NCBI RefSeq assembly: GCF_001522545.3
Contig: NC_031770.1
Span: 12,286,620-12,350,619, forward strand
Direction of reading: 5' to 3'
Source: Parus major
Lineage: Eukaryota; Chordata; Aves; Passeriformes; Paridae
DNA: 64,000 nucleotides
Shown: positions 11,871 through 24,800 of the stretch, one piece after another
How positions within the stretch are numbered: position 1 is the first letter of the stretch
Layout: each line of letters begins with the position of its first letter
Notes under the pieces: model-generated
Seen by the model: only the letters and a program-made list of their open reading frames with translations
The model's database searches: none
Told to the model about the DNA's origin: nothing
Program-made: the position numbers and the translations under genes

Positions 11871-13259
11871 AGCAGTGTCTGGTGTTTGCCAGTGGCTGGA
11901 CTCCAGAAATACAGGCCTCTTGGAATTCTGATCTGTTTAATTAGAGAGATAGTGGCACATGCACAGATAGCAAAGCAAATCTGCCCACTCTTATCCATGC
12001 TGTAATTATACCACGTGTCTTAGTATTTGTGCCTCTATCCTTTCTTAAAACAGAAATAATAACTTAAAAAAACCCTACAAAATCTTCTAGGCATTTTTAA
12101 AATGATCGTTTCCTAGTGCTTATCATTGCAGACAAAAATGTAAAACATGCATGTGTGTAATGTAGGAGCTCTGAGATAATTCCTCACAATTATTTAAAAC
12201 TGATCTCACGGATTTTTGTACCATATTCTTTGCTTATTTTGGTACCCATAACACCATGGATAGATTTATTTTGGAATGTTCTTTTTTACTGTTGCAAGAT
12301 TGTTTTGAAGAGCATATCCAAAAAAGCTGCTCACTCAAAGCTATGATGTCTCACCTGCCTGTTTTCTATTTTTGTTTTTTTCTTTTTTATTTGCAACATT
12401 ATCAGAGACAACTGATCCTTTGGAAGCTTGGGTATTGGACTCTTTCCTTCTTTATTTCCCCCTGTTGCATAATTCTTTGAAAGAGCTGATAATGTGTTGA
12501 CATCAGGTTTTCATAGCCAGGTTGTTCAGTGTAGGTAATGTGCATGTGTAATGTGATATTCCTGCAATAAATTTGTGTAATTGTATTCTGTTCCACTAAA
12601 GGCAGATGAGGGAAGCAGTAGTATAAACTAGAACAAAATTTTTTACAGTTTAGGAGACATTTTGGGCTGCCAAAAATTCTTATTGTCTAAGAGGAGTGCT
12701 GCTTCTGGGCATAAAGTGTGAGAATGTCTATTCAATAGGTCAATGCAAGATCTAACCCTGGTCTGCTTGCCTCTCCCATAAGAGTAATAAAGGAAACCAA
12801 ACAGATTGCCTCAATATCAGCATGCTACTGCCAACCTCAGGCCTTCCCAAAGTGCAGGACTAGCTTAAAAATCAATACATGTGCTATGGTTTTTTGCTTT
12901 TTCCCCAAAAGCTATCTTATAAAAAGTTAATTTTAAGTTTTTCCTTTGACTCCACAATGAGGTTTAAAAAGCTAATTAAAAAAAAAAAAACAAACACAAA
13001 AAGAGAGAGTGAGAAAAGTGAGATTTGATGGTAATAGACCTCAAAGACACAAAATATCATGAGACTTGTGATTAAAAGTGGGGTAACATGCTATTGTTAG
13101 TTTTGCATGTGTATTCCTTTGGGTTTCAAATATACCAGCACCTGTCTAGAAATCTAATTGCTTGGGCTTTTGTTCGTTTAATTGAGCCCTCACTTCTTGC
13201 CTCCCCATGGCTGATGCTGTCACCTTGTTCACTATCATGGTGTGGAGGGCTGCTAACAG
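11871..13259. other. Noncoding DNA, nothing recognised
   Basis: AT-rich unique sequence. A poly-A stretch at about 12979-12990 leads into an A-rich, AG-rich tail ending near 13020. No gene or transposon core is recognised. Confidence 0.5.
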
Positions 13260-13560
13260 GCGTGTGCACAGGATTAATGTGAGCCCATTTCTTCACCCTG
13301 CTGCAGTGTTAGGTATGAGAGGTAATTTCATCCTCATCTGTTACTAATGAAAAATCACTGGAAAAGTCAATTTTTAATTAAAAGTGGAGAAACAACAGGA
13401 CAGCTACACCTTAAGATGTAATAAGTTTAGGTCACATTTCACCTGGACATCAGCATTTCGTGCTGAGCCCTCAGTGGGTGTCATGCTTGAGCAGATCAGC
13501 ACTAATTCCACCTAATGAAGTGGGTAATTCAGGTAAGAGGTAAGTGGTCAACCAGACAAG
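13260..13560. promoter_or_regulatory. Candidate conserved noncoding element
   Basis: Non-repetitive sequence with several homeodomain-type TAAT/ATTA cores ('gaggtaatttc', 'ttactaatgaa', 'tttttaattaaaag', 'cactaattcc', 'gtgggtaattcag'). No frame across it is convincingly coding. This composition is typical of vertebrate developmental enhancers, but it is not proof, and TAAT cores are common in AT-rich DNA. Confidence 0.2.
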
Positions 13561-13834
13561 TAAGACATCATTTTTAATTGCCATGAGAAATGTTTACACC
13601 CTTGCATACATCAGGACAGGGGACTTTGAAAAGGTGTGCTCTGTAAAACAAGCCTATGGCTTTCTCACAACACCTGGCATTTAAAAAAAACAAACAGTCA
13701 AATAAGATGTCTTTCAAACAGGTGCTAAAGAACATGTGTGCTGTGCTGCCTGTAAAGCACATGAGATTTCTCACCTTGCAGGGAAATGGCCCTGGAGAGC
13801 TTTGTGGAGACGATGGAGCTTCTGCAAGGGAGTG

Positions 13835-13925
13835 CTAACCATTACATATTAATGGCATAATTTGTCATTAGGTGATTAGTGCAGCACACCCCCGTGGTGA
13901 CAACCAAATGTTTGTCACATTTCTA
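13835..13925. promoter_or_regulatory. Candidate conserved noncoding element
   Basis: A compact run of sites: 'tacatattaatggc', 'ataatttgtcattagg' and 'gtgattagtgcagc'. It is unique sequence without a coding frame. The dense TAAT/ATTA and GATTA cores suggest an enhancer; the call rests only on composition. Confidence 0.2.
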
Positions 13926-14499
13926 CCAGCAGAGGCTTCCTGAAAGGTGGCAGGGAGGAAGGAGGGTGAGCAGTGAAATGTCACCCTGGAGGAAAACAGC
14001 TCCTTGGTATTAAAACATTATAAACAAGTGCCTGTCTCCTGCCTCAGATCAAGGCTGCTTCTAAACCACATCAGACTCCCCTCCTGTGTCACGTTCTGCA
14101 CGTAAATCAAGAACAGAAGTGCTTATAGGGAAAAAGATACAGCTGAAAATGGCTCTGTATGGATCTGAGCACTGCTTGCTAGCAGACAAAATTTTTGTTT
14201 CATGTTGAATCAGGCCCCTCAGATCTGGCCTGGCAATGAAAGACAGAGAGCAGCTCTAATGTGGGGTATTGTAATCATTTGGAATAATCTTGGTGTCCTA
14301 TTTAAACAATTAATATGCCTAAGGTGAACCCTCAATATCCCTTTCTGCTGAGCCCTTTAACTCCTTTTCTCTCTCCAGAAGATGTAAGTTGACTCTGCAA
14401 GGTTGTGAGTTCAGGCTTTGGGGATTGCAGAGCTCTTGCTGCTGTCATACTGTTGCTGGTGTAAATGATGGCTGGAGGAATGATGTCTGCTGCAATCAG

Positions 14500-14620
14500 T
14501 ATTCAAAATGTTTGTCTACAAGCTGAGTGACTCATTAATTACAGGCTATAAAATGCTACATTGCTTCTCCTGTCCCCCTCAATCTAATTTACAGGCATTG
14601 AGCCTTCTCCAGACAACACA
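14500..14620. promoter_or_regulatory. Candidate conserved noncoding element
   Basis: It includes 'gtgactcattaattacagg', which overlaps an AP-1-like TGACTCA with a paired TAATTA homeodomain site, then 'gctataaaatgctac' (TATA-like) and 'caatctaatttacagg'. No coding frame or repeat similarity is seen. The call is based on site density only. Confidence 0.2.
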
Positions 14621-14904
14621 TTGATGCAGACAGTGAAAAAATACACAGTAAAATCGCTGTTTAGCTCTGTCAAGTTGTCTCATCCTAGAACTGATCCTGC
14701 AGGAGGAGAGGTGAAATGTAAAACTAAAGTAAGGGGATGAATTATCATGGACAGTTTCTCATAGGTGAGGATTGTTTGTCCTTCCTTGCACACTACTGTG
14801 CAAGTGAGATTACTCTTTCAATACAGGTATCTAAAACTGGGTTTGATCTTGTTGGTTATTATATGTTGTCACACAGATTTTTTTAATTTTTATTTTGTCC
14901 TCAG

Positions 14905-15170
14905 TATCTCTGAGGAAGGAGGTTCCACAGCATCTCTAGGCAACCTGCTCCAGTGCTTGACCATTCACAATAAAAAGGCTGATTCATGATTTTAGGTGGA
15001 ATTTCGAGTCTTAATTTGTGTCCCTTTTGTCTTGTCCTTTCACTTTACATCACTAGGAGCTTGCTTCCCTCTTCTCCAGGCTGACCACTCTCAGCTCTAT
15101 TCTTGTGTGGGAGATGCTCTTTCCTTATATTCCTAGCCCTTTGTTGAAATTACTCCTTGCATATTGTGCT
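14905..15170 (-). mobile_element. CR1 LINE fragment
   Basis: Read on the plus strand it shows the antisense CR1 landmarks in order: 'ggttccacagcatctct', 'ggcaacctgctccagtgctt', 'gtcttgtcctttcac', 'cttctccaggctgacc' and 'agccctttgttgaaatt'. The segment between the 'cactttacatcac' and 'cttctccagg' landmarks is shorter than I expect, so part has been deleted. It is diverged and has no coding capacity. Confidence 0.85.
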
Positions 15171-15690
15171 TTTTTCCTTTCTTGTTAAGTCAAAGGAAGC
15201 TTACATGACATGGTTAATTAACATCTATGAAAGCAGCTGAAAACTTGGGGGGAGATAATTTCTGGTATCATTGTTACTCAGAAACTTTGAGCACTGAGGT
15301 TTGTCCTCAGAGAGCCCTCACCTGCCAACATGCTGTCCAACAGGAAAAATGCCTATAGAGGTACTCCTGCAGTAAACTAAGCAAGTCTAGTCAGAGGTGA
15401 ATGCTGAGATAAAATATTGCTACAGATATTCTTTATGGATTCTTAGAGGAACAAAAGGTATTAAAGTCAGCAAGTCTTTATTTATTACCTCTGATGTGAG
15501 CCTGCACAAGGGAGAGCTCATGCTGTTAAATCTACAGATCCAGAGACTCCACCCCCACAGAGCTGTGCTGTTACACATTCGATAGATCTGACTCTTTATG
15601 CTGAATACAATTTTTCTGAGTCTTAGTTTCAAGAAGCAAAACACATGGAGAATCTAAAAGATCTCTTGGACAGCTGTTCCTGAGTTTGAT
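15171..15690. other. Noncoding DNA, nothing recognised
   Basis: Unique AT-rich sequence between a CR1 fragment and an A/C-rich block. Frames are open on both strands over 15397-15644, so neither is supported as coding. Confidence 0.5.
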
Positions 15691-15694
15691 CACC

Positions 15695-15815
15695 TCCAAA
15701 AAGAAAAACCAAAACTAAAAAACCCCCAAACCCCAAAAAATCCCCCCAAAAACCCCCAAAACAAAACAACCCCAAACAAACAAACAAAAAGCACCCCAAA
15801 AGAAACCCTTACATT
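15695..15815. repeat. A/C-rich block with G-quadruplex motif on minus strand
   Basis: Low-complexity sequence made of A runs and C runs. C runs of four or more lie at 15723-15727, 15731-15734, 15742-15747, 15753-15757 and 15770-15773. The first four are separated by only 3, 7 and 5 bases, which fits the standard four-run G-quadruplex pattern on the minus strand (and an i-motif pattern on the plus strand). It then continues as CAAA repeats around 15774-15790. No retroposon body is recognised beside it. Confidence 0.8.
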
Positions 15816-18540
15816 CTCTAAGAGGAGAAAACCCTTTTTTCTTTCCATTTCCATTGCAGGTTCCTTGCACTGACATTACGGTTTCTTCAAGTAGGAAATG
15901 TTAAAGTAGATCCACTGACAGTTATGGAAGTGCAACTAAAAATGAGTAGAAAATTTTGAAGGATAAGAAAAGTGATTGGAAAACTGCATGAGAGTTGCTA
16001 TGTATGTTTTTCTCTGAATGGATTTTTACAGCTAGAGGAGCTAGGCTGAATTCAGGCCCAATTTGACAGAGGCAAAATACTAAAGTGATAAAATGTCCTT
16101 TAAGATAAACTCATGGCAACTTTTGGTTGTAACCTTAAAAATGGGACAAGAGATGCTTAGAGAAGCTTTTCTAATCTAATTTAGTCTCATATGTGCCAAT
16201 CTCTCTTGCTTAATAATACTTTAAAAACAACACAACTACTAAAACCATCCAACCTTTTCCCTTTGAGAAAAACCAGCTCCAACTGAGAAATCCTCAAGCC
16301 ATCTGAAGAACAAATCTCTATCTTTTGTATTGTTTTGGATTTTATAGAACAGTGCATGATTTGTCTTAACACCCCACTTCCATTGATTCCTTATTGGTCC
16401 TATGAATTTCCAAAGGAGAGAGAAAAAATGTCATCTCTTCCACTTTTCTGGGTCATTTCAGCTTGTTATTCAAACTTACCTCCAGTTTTTGTCCTCGTGA
16501 ACTTTAAGGTGAGACTGGTTTGAGTAAAACCCTTCCTGATTCCAGTAATCCCCAGTACTTGTCTGCAGTAGCTCTGCAGTGAATACGAGGCTGTGTCATT
16601 TCTGCCCTCTGTGCTCACCCTCTTCCCAGTAAAATCAAAGCAAGACAGCAAGCAGATTTCCATACAAGTTCTAGAGGATTTTCAAAGGAAATTGTGCTGA
16701 AGTCACCACATGCAATCCTAAAGCAAAAGGCCTTTGGAACAATGCTGTCTGGTCACACCAGTGGGAGTGTTCCACCTGCCTGACAAACACTGGGAAGGCT
16801 GGGTGCAAGGTAGGACTGGGCCCAGAATTCTTCATTTCAGTCAGCTGAACTAATGCTCAGTGGGCAGGAAAATTTTTTCAAGCGCAGTCATTCTGGTTTT
16901 TATAAGACATTAGGACTCTCTTGATGTCACTGGCATTACATTTTGAGAAATATTCAGAAGTCATAAACTACAGAGAGTGAAAAACACAACGACAGGTAAG
17001 AAACAAAGGAAAACTTTCCAGTCTGCCAAAACCAGATGGAATAATACCCAGGTTGCATCTTTCCCTGGCAGTGTGAACAGCCAGCGTTGGTCTCTGTTTG
17101 CTGTATTAAAAATACTTATGTCTCTTGTGTATGACTGAATGGGAACAATGGACTCTGAAGCCAGTATTCACAGGCAGTGAAATGCTGGGGTTTTTTTGTC
17201 TAGGACAGAGTTTCCTATGCCATACTTTTGATGCTTTTCCTCATGTGGGTTGAGCTGTATTTCACACATATATTTCATCCACAGCTGTGCACAAAAGTAG
17301 AAAGGGAGAACTAAAATCTTTCCATCTGAGTTGCAACACCCTGAGGTAGAAATTCCTTTTCCAGTGTTGTTGATAGGCAGGTTGGCTCTGGTGTCTAAAA
17401 GGCACCTGTAGCTAGGTGATGACTGATCAGCTGCATGCAGTCCTTGCAAAGAAATAGCAGGAATTCATGGAGCTTAGCTTGATCAGTTCAGTCACTTCCC
17501 CCAGCAATAACTTTACTGAATGCTGTCTAAGAATGCAGTTTATGCAGCATCTTCTAAAAGGCTAAAAAATGTGTGAGAAGGGTAATTCAGCCTCTGCTAA
17601 CAGATGATGTCAGGGCTATGGAGAAATGTGTATCAGTCTAATGGGTGTCTGCTATGCAACGTGTGAAATAGAAAGTCACAAAGTCAAGTGTGTGTAGCAG
17701 TAAATATGGAGGTGAAAGATGATGGTGGGGATGGATGGAAGTCAAGTTTGTATCATTACTTATAGTCTAGCAGTGTTTTCTGAGTGGTTTTGGAGAAAAA
17801 CTTGGAAGGTAAGGGGGCAGCCAGGGTGATGACTTCAGTTTGAATAACAACAGTATCCAAATGTGCAGCATAAAATCTGTTTTTGTGATCCTCATCACAC
17901 TTAGGAAATCATTTGTGTGGCTCCTCATTGTGAACCTCTTGATCGTGGTGAGCAGCACTGACATGTGGCTCAGAGAATGAAAGAAGGAGAACAAAGACAG
18001 TGCTGGTAAGAAATGGATGAGACAGGAACAGCAGGTAATGAAGAGGAACACAGCAGATACGAGGCTTTAGATCATTTAAAGCATAATAGATGAGAAAGAT
18101 AGTTCACTGTAGATAAATGTGGAATAATGATGACTATGATGAATCCTTTTCACTCCAGACTGTTTCACAAAACAGAGCTTTAAAAAATAAAACCACCAAA
18201 ACTTAGAAGTCAAAAGGCACAGCTCTTTATGCTGTTAATGAATAGCAAACAGGAGGAAGGTGAATATCTACATGGAAAATGGTGCTGGTGGTGGGGATTT
18301 GGATCCAGGATGCTCAGGGGTGGGGTAAAACAAAAAGGAGGAAAGAAAGGGAGGGAGAGTCAACCCAATGGCAAAATAAAAAGGTCAGTTAGCTGAAAAA
18401 TGAGAAGATTGGAATAGCACACTTGTGTATGCAGAATTTTGATGTCAAGAAAAATGATTTGGTCCTGGGACAGTTTCTCTCAGCTTACTGCTGGTGGTTA
18501 TATTTTGAAAGCAGTTAAATTACATGTATATAGAAGGCAA
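15816..18540. other. Noncoding DNA, nothing recognised
   Basis: Unique sequence with short, two-strand open frames only. No CR1, LTR or tandem repeat is recognised. Purine-rich stretches occur near 17680-17740 and 18300-18370. Confidence 0.5.
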
Positions 18541-18800
18541 GTGTCTTGGTTTAAGACAATTTAAGGACTACACTCTGAAATCAGTCACCTCCCCTTAGTT
18601 TTAATCAATCCCTTTCCACCCATAAGGATAAACAAAGATGAATTGATTAAAGTTAAAAAAAATATGACAGTTTACTAAAAATTGCAGTGGCAACAGGCAA
18701 AAAAGAACAATAAATAATCAATAGATACAAAATTGGACTGAGATAAACTGGGAAACTTTGAATGAATAGGTTAAAGTACAATCACACTTTCTAGCTGGGG
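18541..18800 (+). mobile_element. Putative LTR-retrotransposon fragment (copy 1)
   Basis: It starts 'gTGTCTTGGTTTAAGACAAT', which fits the TGTC(C/T)TGGTTT start I associate with passerine ERV LTRs. It continues with 'cacctccccttagtttta', 'caatccctttccacc', then an A-rich stretch with 'acagtttactaaaaatt' and 'gaacaataaataat', also typical of such LTRs. The first 80 bp have a matching copy at 25538-25620 in this window, which supports repeat origin. The 3' limit is uncertain. Strand means the direction in which the TG end comes first. It is a decayed fragment with no viral gene. Confidence 0.5.
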
Positions 18801-21800
18801 CATGGGGATGATAGGAACTTCCAGCCTATAGCCAGGAGTTGGACTTTTTTAAAGCTAATTTTGTCAGATTTTGACTGCTTGTATGAAGAAGTGTCAGGTT
18901 TGTATGTCTAGATAATACTCAGACTTGCTGATCTGTTTGTAATTCTGTCTCTTGTGCACTGGAGCCTGTGTCACAGGGCACACTGTTTCATTTGAGGTCT
19001 TTAAAATGAGCTGTTAAAATGTGATGTACAGAACATACACCCCTTTTATTCCATATTTTATAGCCATCTTGAAGGTCAAATGAGAATCTGGTGAGTCCTT
19101 TCTGAGCTTTTCTCTGCTTCATTTCACAGTACATGTGCTTGTCTTTTTATTATCCTCTTATACTCTTTTACTATACTATTATTGGTTGAAATTAGTAAAG
19201 ACATAAGAGGGAGGGTTTAGTATCCCAAATGGAATCTTTGCAACTTGGATCTTTATGCTGATAATAAAGGCCCCACAACCACAAATGCCTTTAGAGAATA
19301 ATGGTGCTCCAATGGAAACGTCCTTCTGTCAAATGGGAAAACATCTTTATCCATCACTTAGGAACCCTTGACAGCCTTTAGCATTAGCAAATGAACCAGC
19401 ACATCTCAAAAAGAAATACAGGAGGCACAGAAGTGTGAGAACTCTTGGCACAACAGGCCTTTCATTTCTCTAGTTCATATCAAAGAAACAAAGAAATAGA
19501 TATTAACTGTGTTTTTGTTAACAGGCGGATGTGATAAAATATTTTTTCTTGCGCTAAGGAGGGGGGATAAAGCTTGGTTGAGCTGTTCTTCCTGGCCCTC
19601 ATCTCCTCTGAGCTGCAGTTTCTCATGTGAATGGCCTCTGCTGTGAATGTCCTGGGATTCTGTGTGCAAGGAATGATGCAGTGCCCTGCTCTGTGCTTGT
19701 CTTTAGGAACAGAATAACACAAAGTTTTCAACCAGTATATTCTCTTGTTATATTCAGAACAGCTGTTCAGGCTTTAATCTGTGCCAGAGATGGGTTGGGA
19801 GCACAAGTGGAAGTTTCCTTTGGAAGACCTGGATGTAATAACAGTTGGAGTGCGGCCAGAGGATCTCCTGACCAGTTGGGAAAATTCTGAAGGGCAGGTG
19901 TGGGGCTGTGCATCTAGATCTTGGTTAGAGCTGTTGGTTCAAAAATGTGTGTTTTGATGTGGAGAGGCAAACAATGTTCATACTATCAAAACCTGAAATG
20001 TCAGAGTAACATTCTCTGTCCATTACTCTGTGGGTACCTTAAAGTCTCTCCCTGTATCCTTTACACTGGTTACTATTCCCTTCCTGTTTATGTGAAATGC
20101 AAGACATTTAGCATCCATCTTGTTTGAGTTGGTGGTCTCTCGATATCCCCTTGGTTTAATTCTCCATTCTTCTGTCTTTTCTCAGAAACACTTTTCTTCT
20201 CATGCTGAGGGTGGCAATGTGCTTCTGTAGAGGAAGGATCTTATGAACACTTGGGTGTTATGTGTGCTGCATCCTTACAGATGGCTCAAAAGCCTGGACA
20301 CTGGGCACAAGGTATGCTCAGAGAGGACATGATTTCCCTCATTTCAGCTTTTCTGGTAATGAGTCATATCTGGAGTTAAAAGCTGAGAATTGTCTGCTCT
20401 GAAAAGTCCAAACTTTGATCTTTTTTAGCTCTTATTCCTGTGGAGTGCTGCTATTTTGGTGACTTGTGGTGATGACCTAGTCCCACGTAAAGGACTCTTA
20501 ACCTGAATAATCACTTACCTAGAGATGCACCAAACAAGCTTTTGGCAATTGAAAAAGTGTCCAAAGAATCTCCCCCTGGTAAATATTTTATATTAGGAGT
20601 GCAGATATGGAAACACTGGGAATATTTTCGCAGTGTCTTTATAAATGAGCACAGCCAGGATGGTTGTGGCAGCTGGCCCTTTAGCACAGTAAACCTGTGT
20701 GCTTGGATATGTTGATAATCTGGTTATAAAAATTTCCTAGGAGATAACCTTCCATCCTGTAGAAGGGAATTTACTGACTGTAATCCAGAGAATTGTATCT
20801 ATTTGTAATAGATCTGTGGTGTTTTGCTGCCCACAGTTTTCCATCGTATGACTGAGCTGAGATCTTTGCTCTAGACAGAGAGAAGAGAAGCAATTATTAG
20901 GCATTTATTCCCTATGGTAGAGCCACACACTGATACTGGAAGTTCAACTGAAGCACTGCACAGGTAAGAGCTTGTTTTTACAGGCAGATAGAGCGTGGCC
21001 TGAAGGATGTGCTTCCACTGAGACAGAGATTGGAGGTCCTTCATGGCCTCTGAACTGGGCACTCTCAGCTGAGGCAAAATTCTCATTTCATTCATGGATA
21101 AATAGGGGGTAATTTTTGTAAGAGGGGATAGTGATGTGTGTATCAAATGTTCTTCTTCTCCCTGACAGGACAAGCTTTATAATTACAGATGGGCCATGCT
21201 TGAGCTGCCACACACTTCCAGCAAATGACATTGGATATTAGCAATTCTGCCCGATCTGCAGGAAGCAGCTCAAGGCTGCAATTCTGCAGAATCACTGCAT
21301 ATTCCATATTCTTACAGTCCTAAATTGGAATCTTTCTGACTTGGAAATTAGATCCCCAGTGCTGCACATGGTGCTAGAATGATTATTTATCCCACAGCAA
21401 AACGGGAATAAACTTGTGGCAGTGTGGTTTCTTTCACATGTTGTCTGTATTTATAGATACATAGATTTATAGCAGCTACTTTAGTATGAGATATGGGCTA
21501 GAAGTGTTTTGGGGGCTTTAAAAAAAGGCTGATATGTGACAGAAAGGGAAGGTTGAGGAATATGGAAAGGGATACTTTCAGAGACAACGATGCAGTTGTT
21601 GGAGACAGAAGCTAGATACAAAACTCTTAAAATGGTGATGCACCAAAATCAGTAATTCTTTCCAGAGGGGTCATGGGAGAGGAATATTAATGTGGGTTGT
21701 CTGTGGCAAAAAGTGATCTGTGATAGGTCTCAGAAAGGGTGCCTCAGTGCAGGAAGCACAGTCCAGGACCACAAGCAAAGAAAGAGAAGATACAGGAACA

Positions 21801-24800
21801 GGTAGTGAGAGAATCAAGGGTAGAAAATTGATTGCTGATGCCAGACACTGTTGCAGCAGAATTAGCATTGGGCTGGAGCTGTGGAAAGCAGGAACCTTTA
21901 ACCACAGTGCTGGATGCAGGAGGATGAGCAAATGCAATGATTTTGAACTGTAGTCCTAATGCCTTTGTTCAGTAAAGTTTGCTTTCTGTATGGTTTAAAA
22001 AAAAGGAAAAGAAAAAAACCTTTTATTTTCCAATCCACCTTTAAACTCTAAAAATATATCAGTTACCTGCCTTTTATAGGGTACTATAAACTGTGGAAGT
22101 ACCATTCCCTCCCCTTTTTCTGAGTCGTCTTCACGTCAGAGCTCTCTCCTGTGAAGAGACTCTTCTATACAGAATGGAGAGCTCCCAGTCAGCTGCTGGT
22201 TTTACCTCTGGCTGTGCTGGGCTCCTTTCCCTAAATTGCTTACTGGATCTTTCAGCCACCTGCTTTCTGGTGGGTAATGTCATGTCAGGAAGAAAGAAGC
22301 AGCATGTGATACGGCAAGAGCAGGGGTAAAATAAGCAGCAAGATCTGACTTCCCCTTCAGCCCCTTAATTTTGTTTGTATCTCCCAAAGGTGTTGCTTTC
22401 CCATCACCACTGCTGGTACTACCTGTTAGCAGTTGGAAACAATACAGAGTGAAATCAAGAGGTCTTATGTCAATGCAGTTCTTGCTCACTTCCCCCACAG
22501 CACGGGGAACCTGCATTATTCTGCTCAGCTCTGATGTCATCTCCTTTGCATGCAGTGTTTGACTTTTATTCTGTGCTATTTGCTGTGCTTGGTGCTTGAA
22601 ACCAAGGAATTTCTCACAGCTGGTTCAGACAAGGCCTCAAGTCCATGTTCAGCATCTCTGTGAATGTCAAAAGCCCTAAGTATGCTTTTCTGGTTCTTAG
22701 AGGGTATAATTTTTCAAGATGCATTCAAGGAGTTGGAGAACATGCCTGTCTTTAATAGAGCAGCACTTTTGAGATGTGAAGTTCAAGACATTTCTTATGA
22801 AATCAAATAATTCTGCGTTAATGCAACAACTGGATGCAGGACATTCAGTTGTAACTCAGCTGAAGATATGCTACTGATATTTGAGTAGATGGGTTTATTC
22901 TAACATGCCTTAGAAAGAAAACTTGTGTGGGATGATTATTTGGGAGAGTTGGCTGGATGAGGATAAAGGGAAAAAAAAAATTGGGATGGGAAAATGAAAA
23001 GAAGTTAACTCAGCTGATGCTTCTCACTCCTGTTTGTCTCCACTACCCTGCATTGTCTGATCACACTCTGTTCACAACTGCTTCCACCTGGAAGTGAAAA
23101 GAGCAGAACCATTTCTTTATGGCACTTGCAAGTCACTTGTCTGACTTGGAGGCCCTTAGGTTTCTCTAATTTCTATAAGAACAATATTAGTATTTTATTT
23201 TTGTATTTAAACTATTGCGTGAATGATCTAGCTCATTCTCTAGCAAATCCTTAATGATGAAAATTGTTATGTTCTTTAGACCTTGTCCCTTACCATTCCA
23301 TCATGATAGATGAATCTCTCTTGCAATTATTTTTGGTTTTTTTTTCCACAGGTTTACATCCCTGGAAATGTATTCTCACTCAAGTCTCATTCAGTTAATA
23401 TAAAAATTGGGTTTTCCCACACATTTGCTTCAAATAATTTACCTAAGGAGCAGAAATAATACCTGGAGCTGATTTCACTAATTTCACTGATATTACCCAA
23501 GGCTGCATATAAATCACTGTGTACATTTCATTTCCTTGACCACTAATTTTGCTGTTCTCTCTAGAAGTGCTGACTGGGGCCGGGGAAATCATTATCCCAG
23601 ACTTTCATGAGACACACTCTCTTATTTTTACTTGTAACAGGATCTATGATAAATTGACTTCATTAACTTGAAGCCAGTCCCCAGCTCTTGATTTCTAATC
23701 AGTTTTTATTTTGCTCAGAGATCACTGGCTGCTAAAGCATAACATGGGTCTTCAATCAGAAGTGAAATTAAGCTCTCCTTTTAGAGCTGAGAGGCAAAGG
23801 GCCTCTTCTGAAGCTTGCCTGAAGGAGGTTTAGTTTTTATGCTCATGCTCTTCATAGCCTGCCTTCTATCAGAGGTTTCTCTCTCCAGAGTGCTGCCAGC
23901 AGAGGATTTTGTGCCAGGCTTCCCTACCCCACGACAGGCAGGGTCCTCTGAGTTATTCCAAGCAGTCTGAAGGGCTGATTTTCTGAAATCAGAGGAGGGA
24001 AAACCCACAAGGTTCCCCTCAGCAATGGTAAGAGTGGCAACAACCTCCAAACCCTTCTGTGGTGACCGTGCAGCCACCAGTAGCAGCAGCACTCTGTATT
24101 TGTCATTTGCATGTGATGGGCAGTAGAAGAGCTGAGCAGGAATGACCTCAGCCTAAGCCAAGTTCAGAGCTGGGACATTCTTCCCATCCATTCTGGGGTC
24201 AGTCTGAAAACCCAAGGAGGCAAAGAAGTGTCTGTTGCGCTGACCACTGATGTGGATTGGTGCAGGTGGTGGAGAAGACTGTGCAGCCTTGGGAAACTCT
24301 GCAATATTTAGGTGAAAATTACTCATTAGCTGGAAGGGTCAATGTGGCTCCTTCTGCTGTCTTGAGGGCACCGCTGCTTTACATCAGCTGCTGATCCAGT
24401 GCTTTTCTCTCCAGGGTAGGCAGATACATCCCAAAAGCCTGGAGCCACATCTGGGAAGCCTGTCTTGGCTGACTGGATTCCAGTCCAGTATATCAGTACA
24501 GACTGATTTTGGCTGCAATTTGCAACAATTAACTAACATTGTCCTCTTAGCTGATAACACCTGCAAGGATCATAGTTAGAAGAAAAAAGTTTTCTCAGGA
24601 CTTTGTTTATCAAGAAGGATGGTCCTGGCTGACCATCATCTGGGGGAAGCCCTCTGATAGTTACACAGTAAGGATAAGTAAGATTTGATGCTTAATTCAG
24701 TAGAATTTAAGATCACTTTGTAAGAGGCAGGATGAGTTTGCCTGCTCCTGAGATAGGGAGGAGATAACCAGGTGCTGGTCATGCAGGTGGAGAGGACATG

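Noticed and set aside
11555..11998. 147-codon minus-strand open frame, the longest in the window
   Set aside because: Its length is partly due to the in-frame 24-bp tandem repeat; the peptide is not recognised and the opposite strand is also open.
15723..15773. Interstitial telomere repeat
   Set aside because: The pattern is CCCCAAAA-like, not the vertebrate CCCTAA repeat; it is low-complexity DNA.
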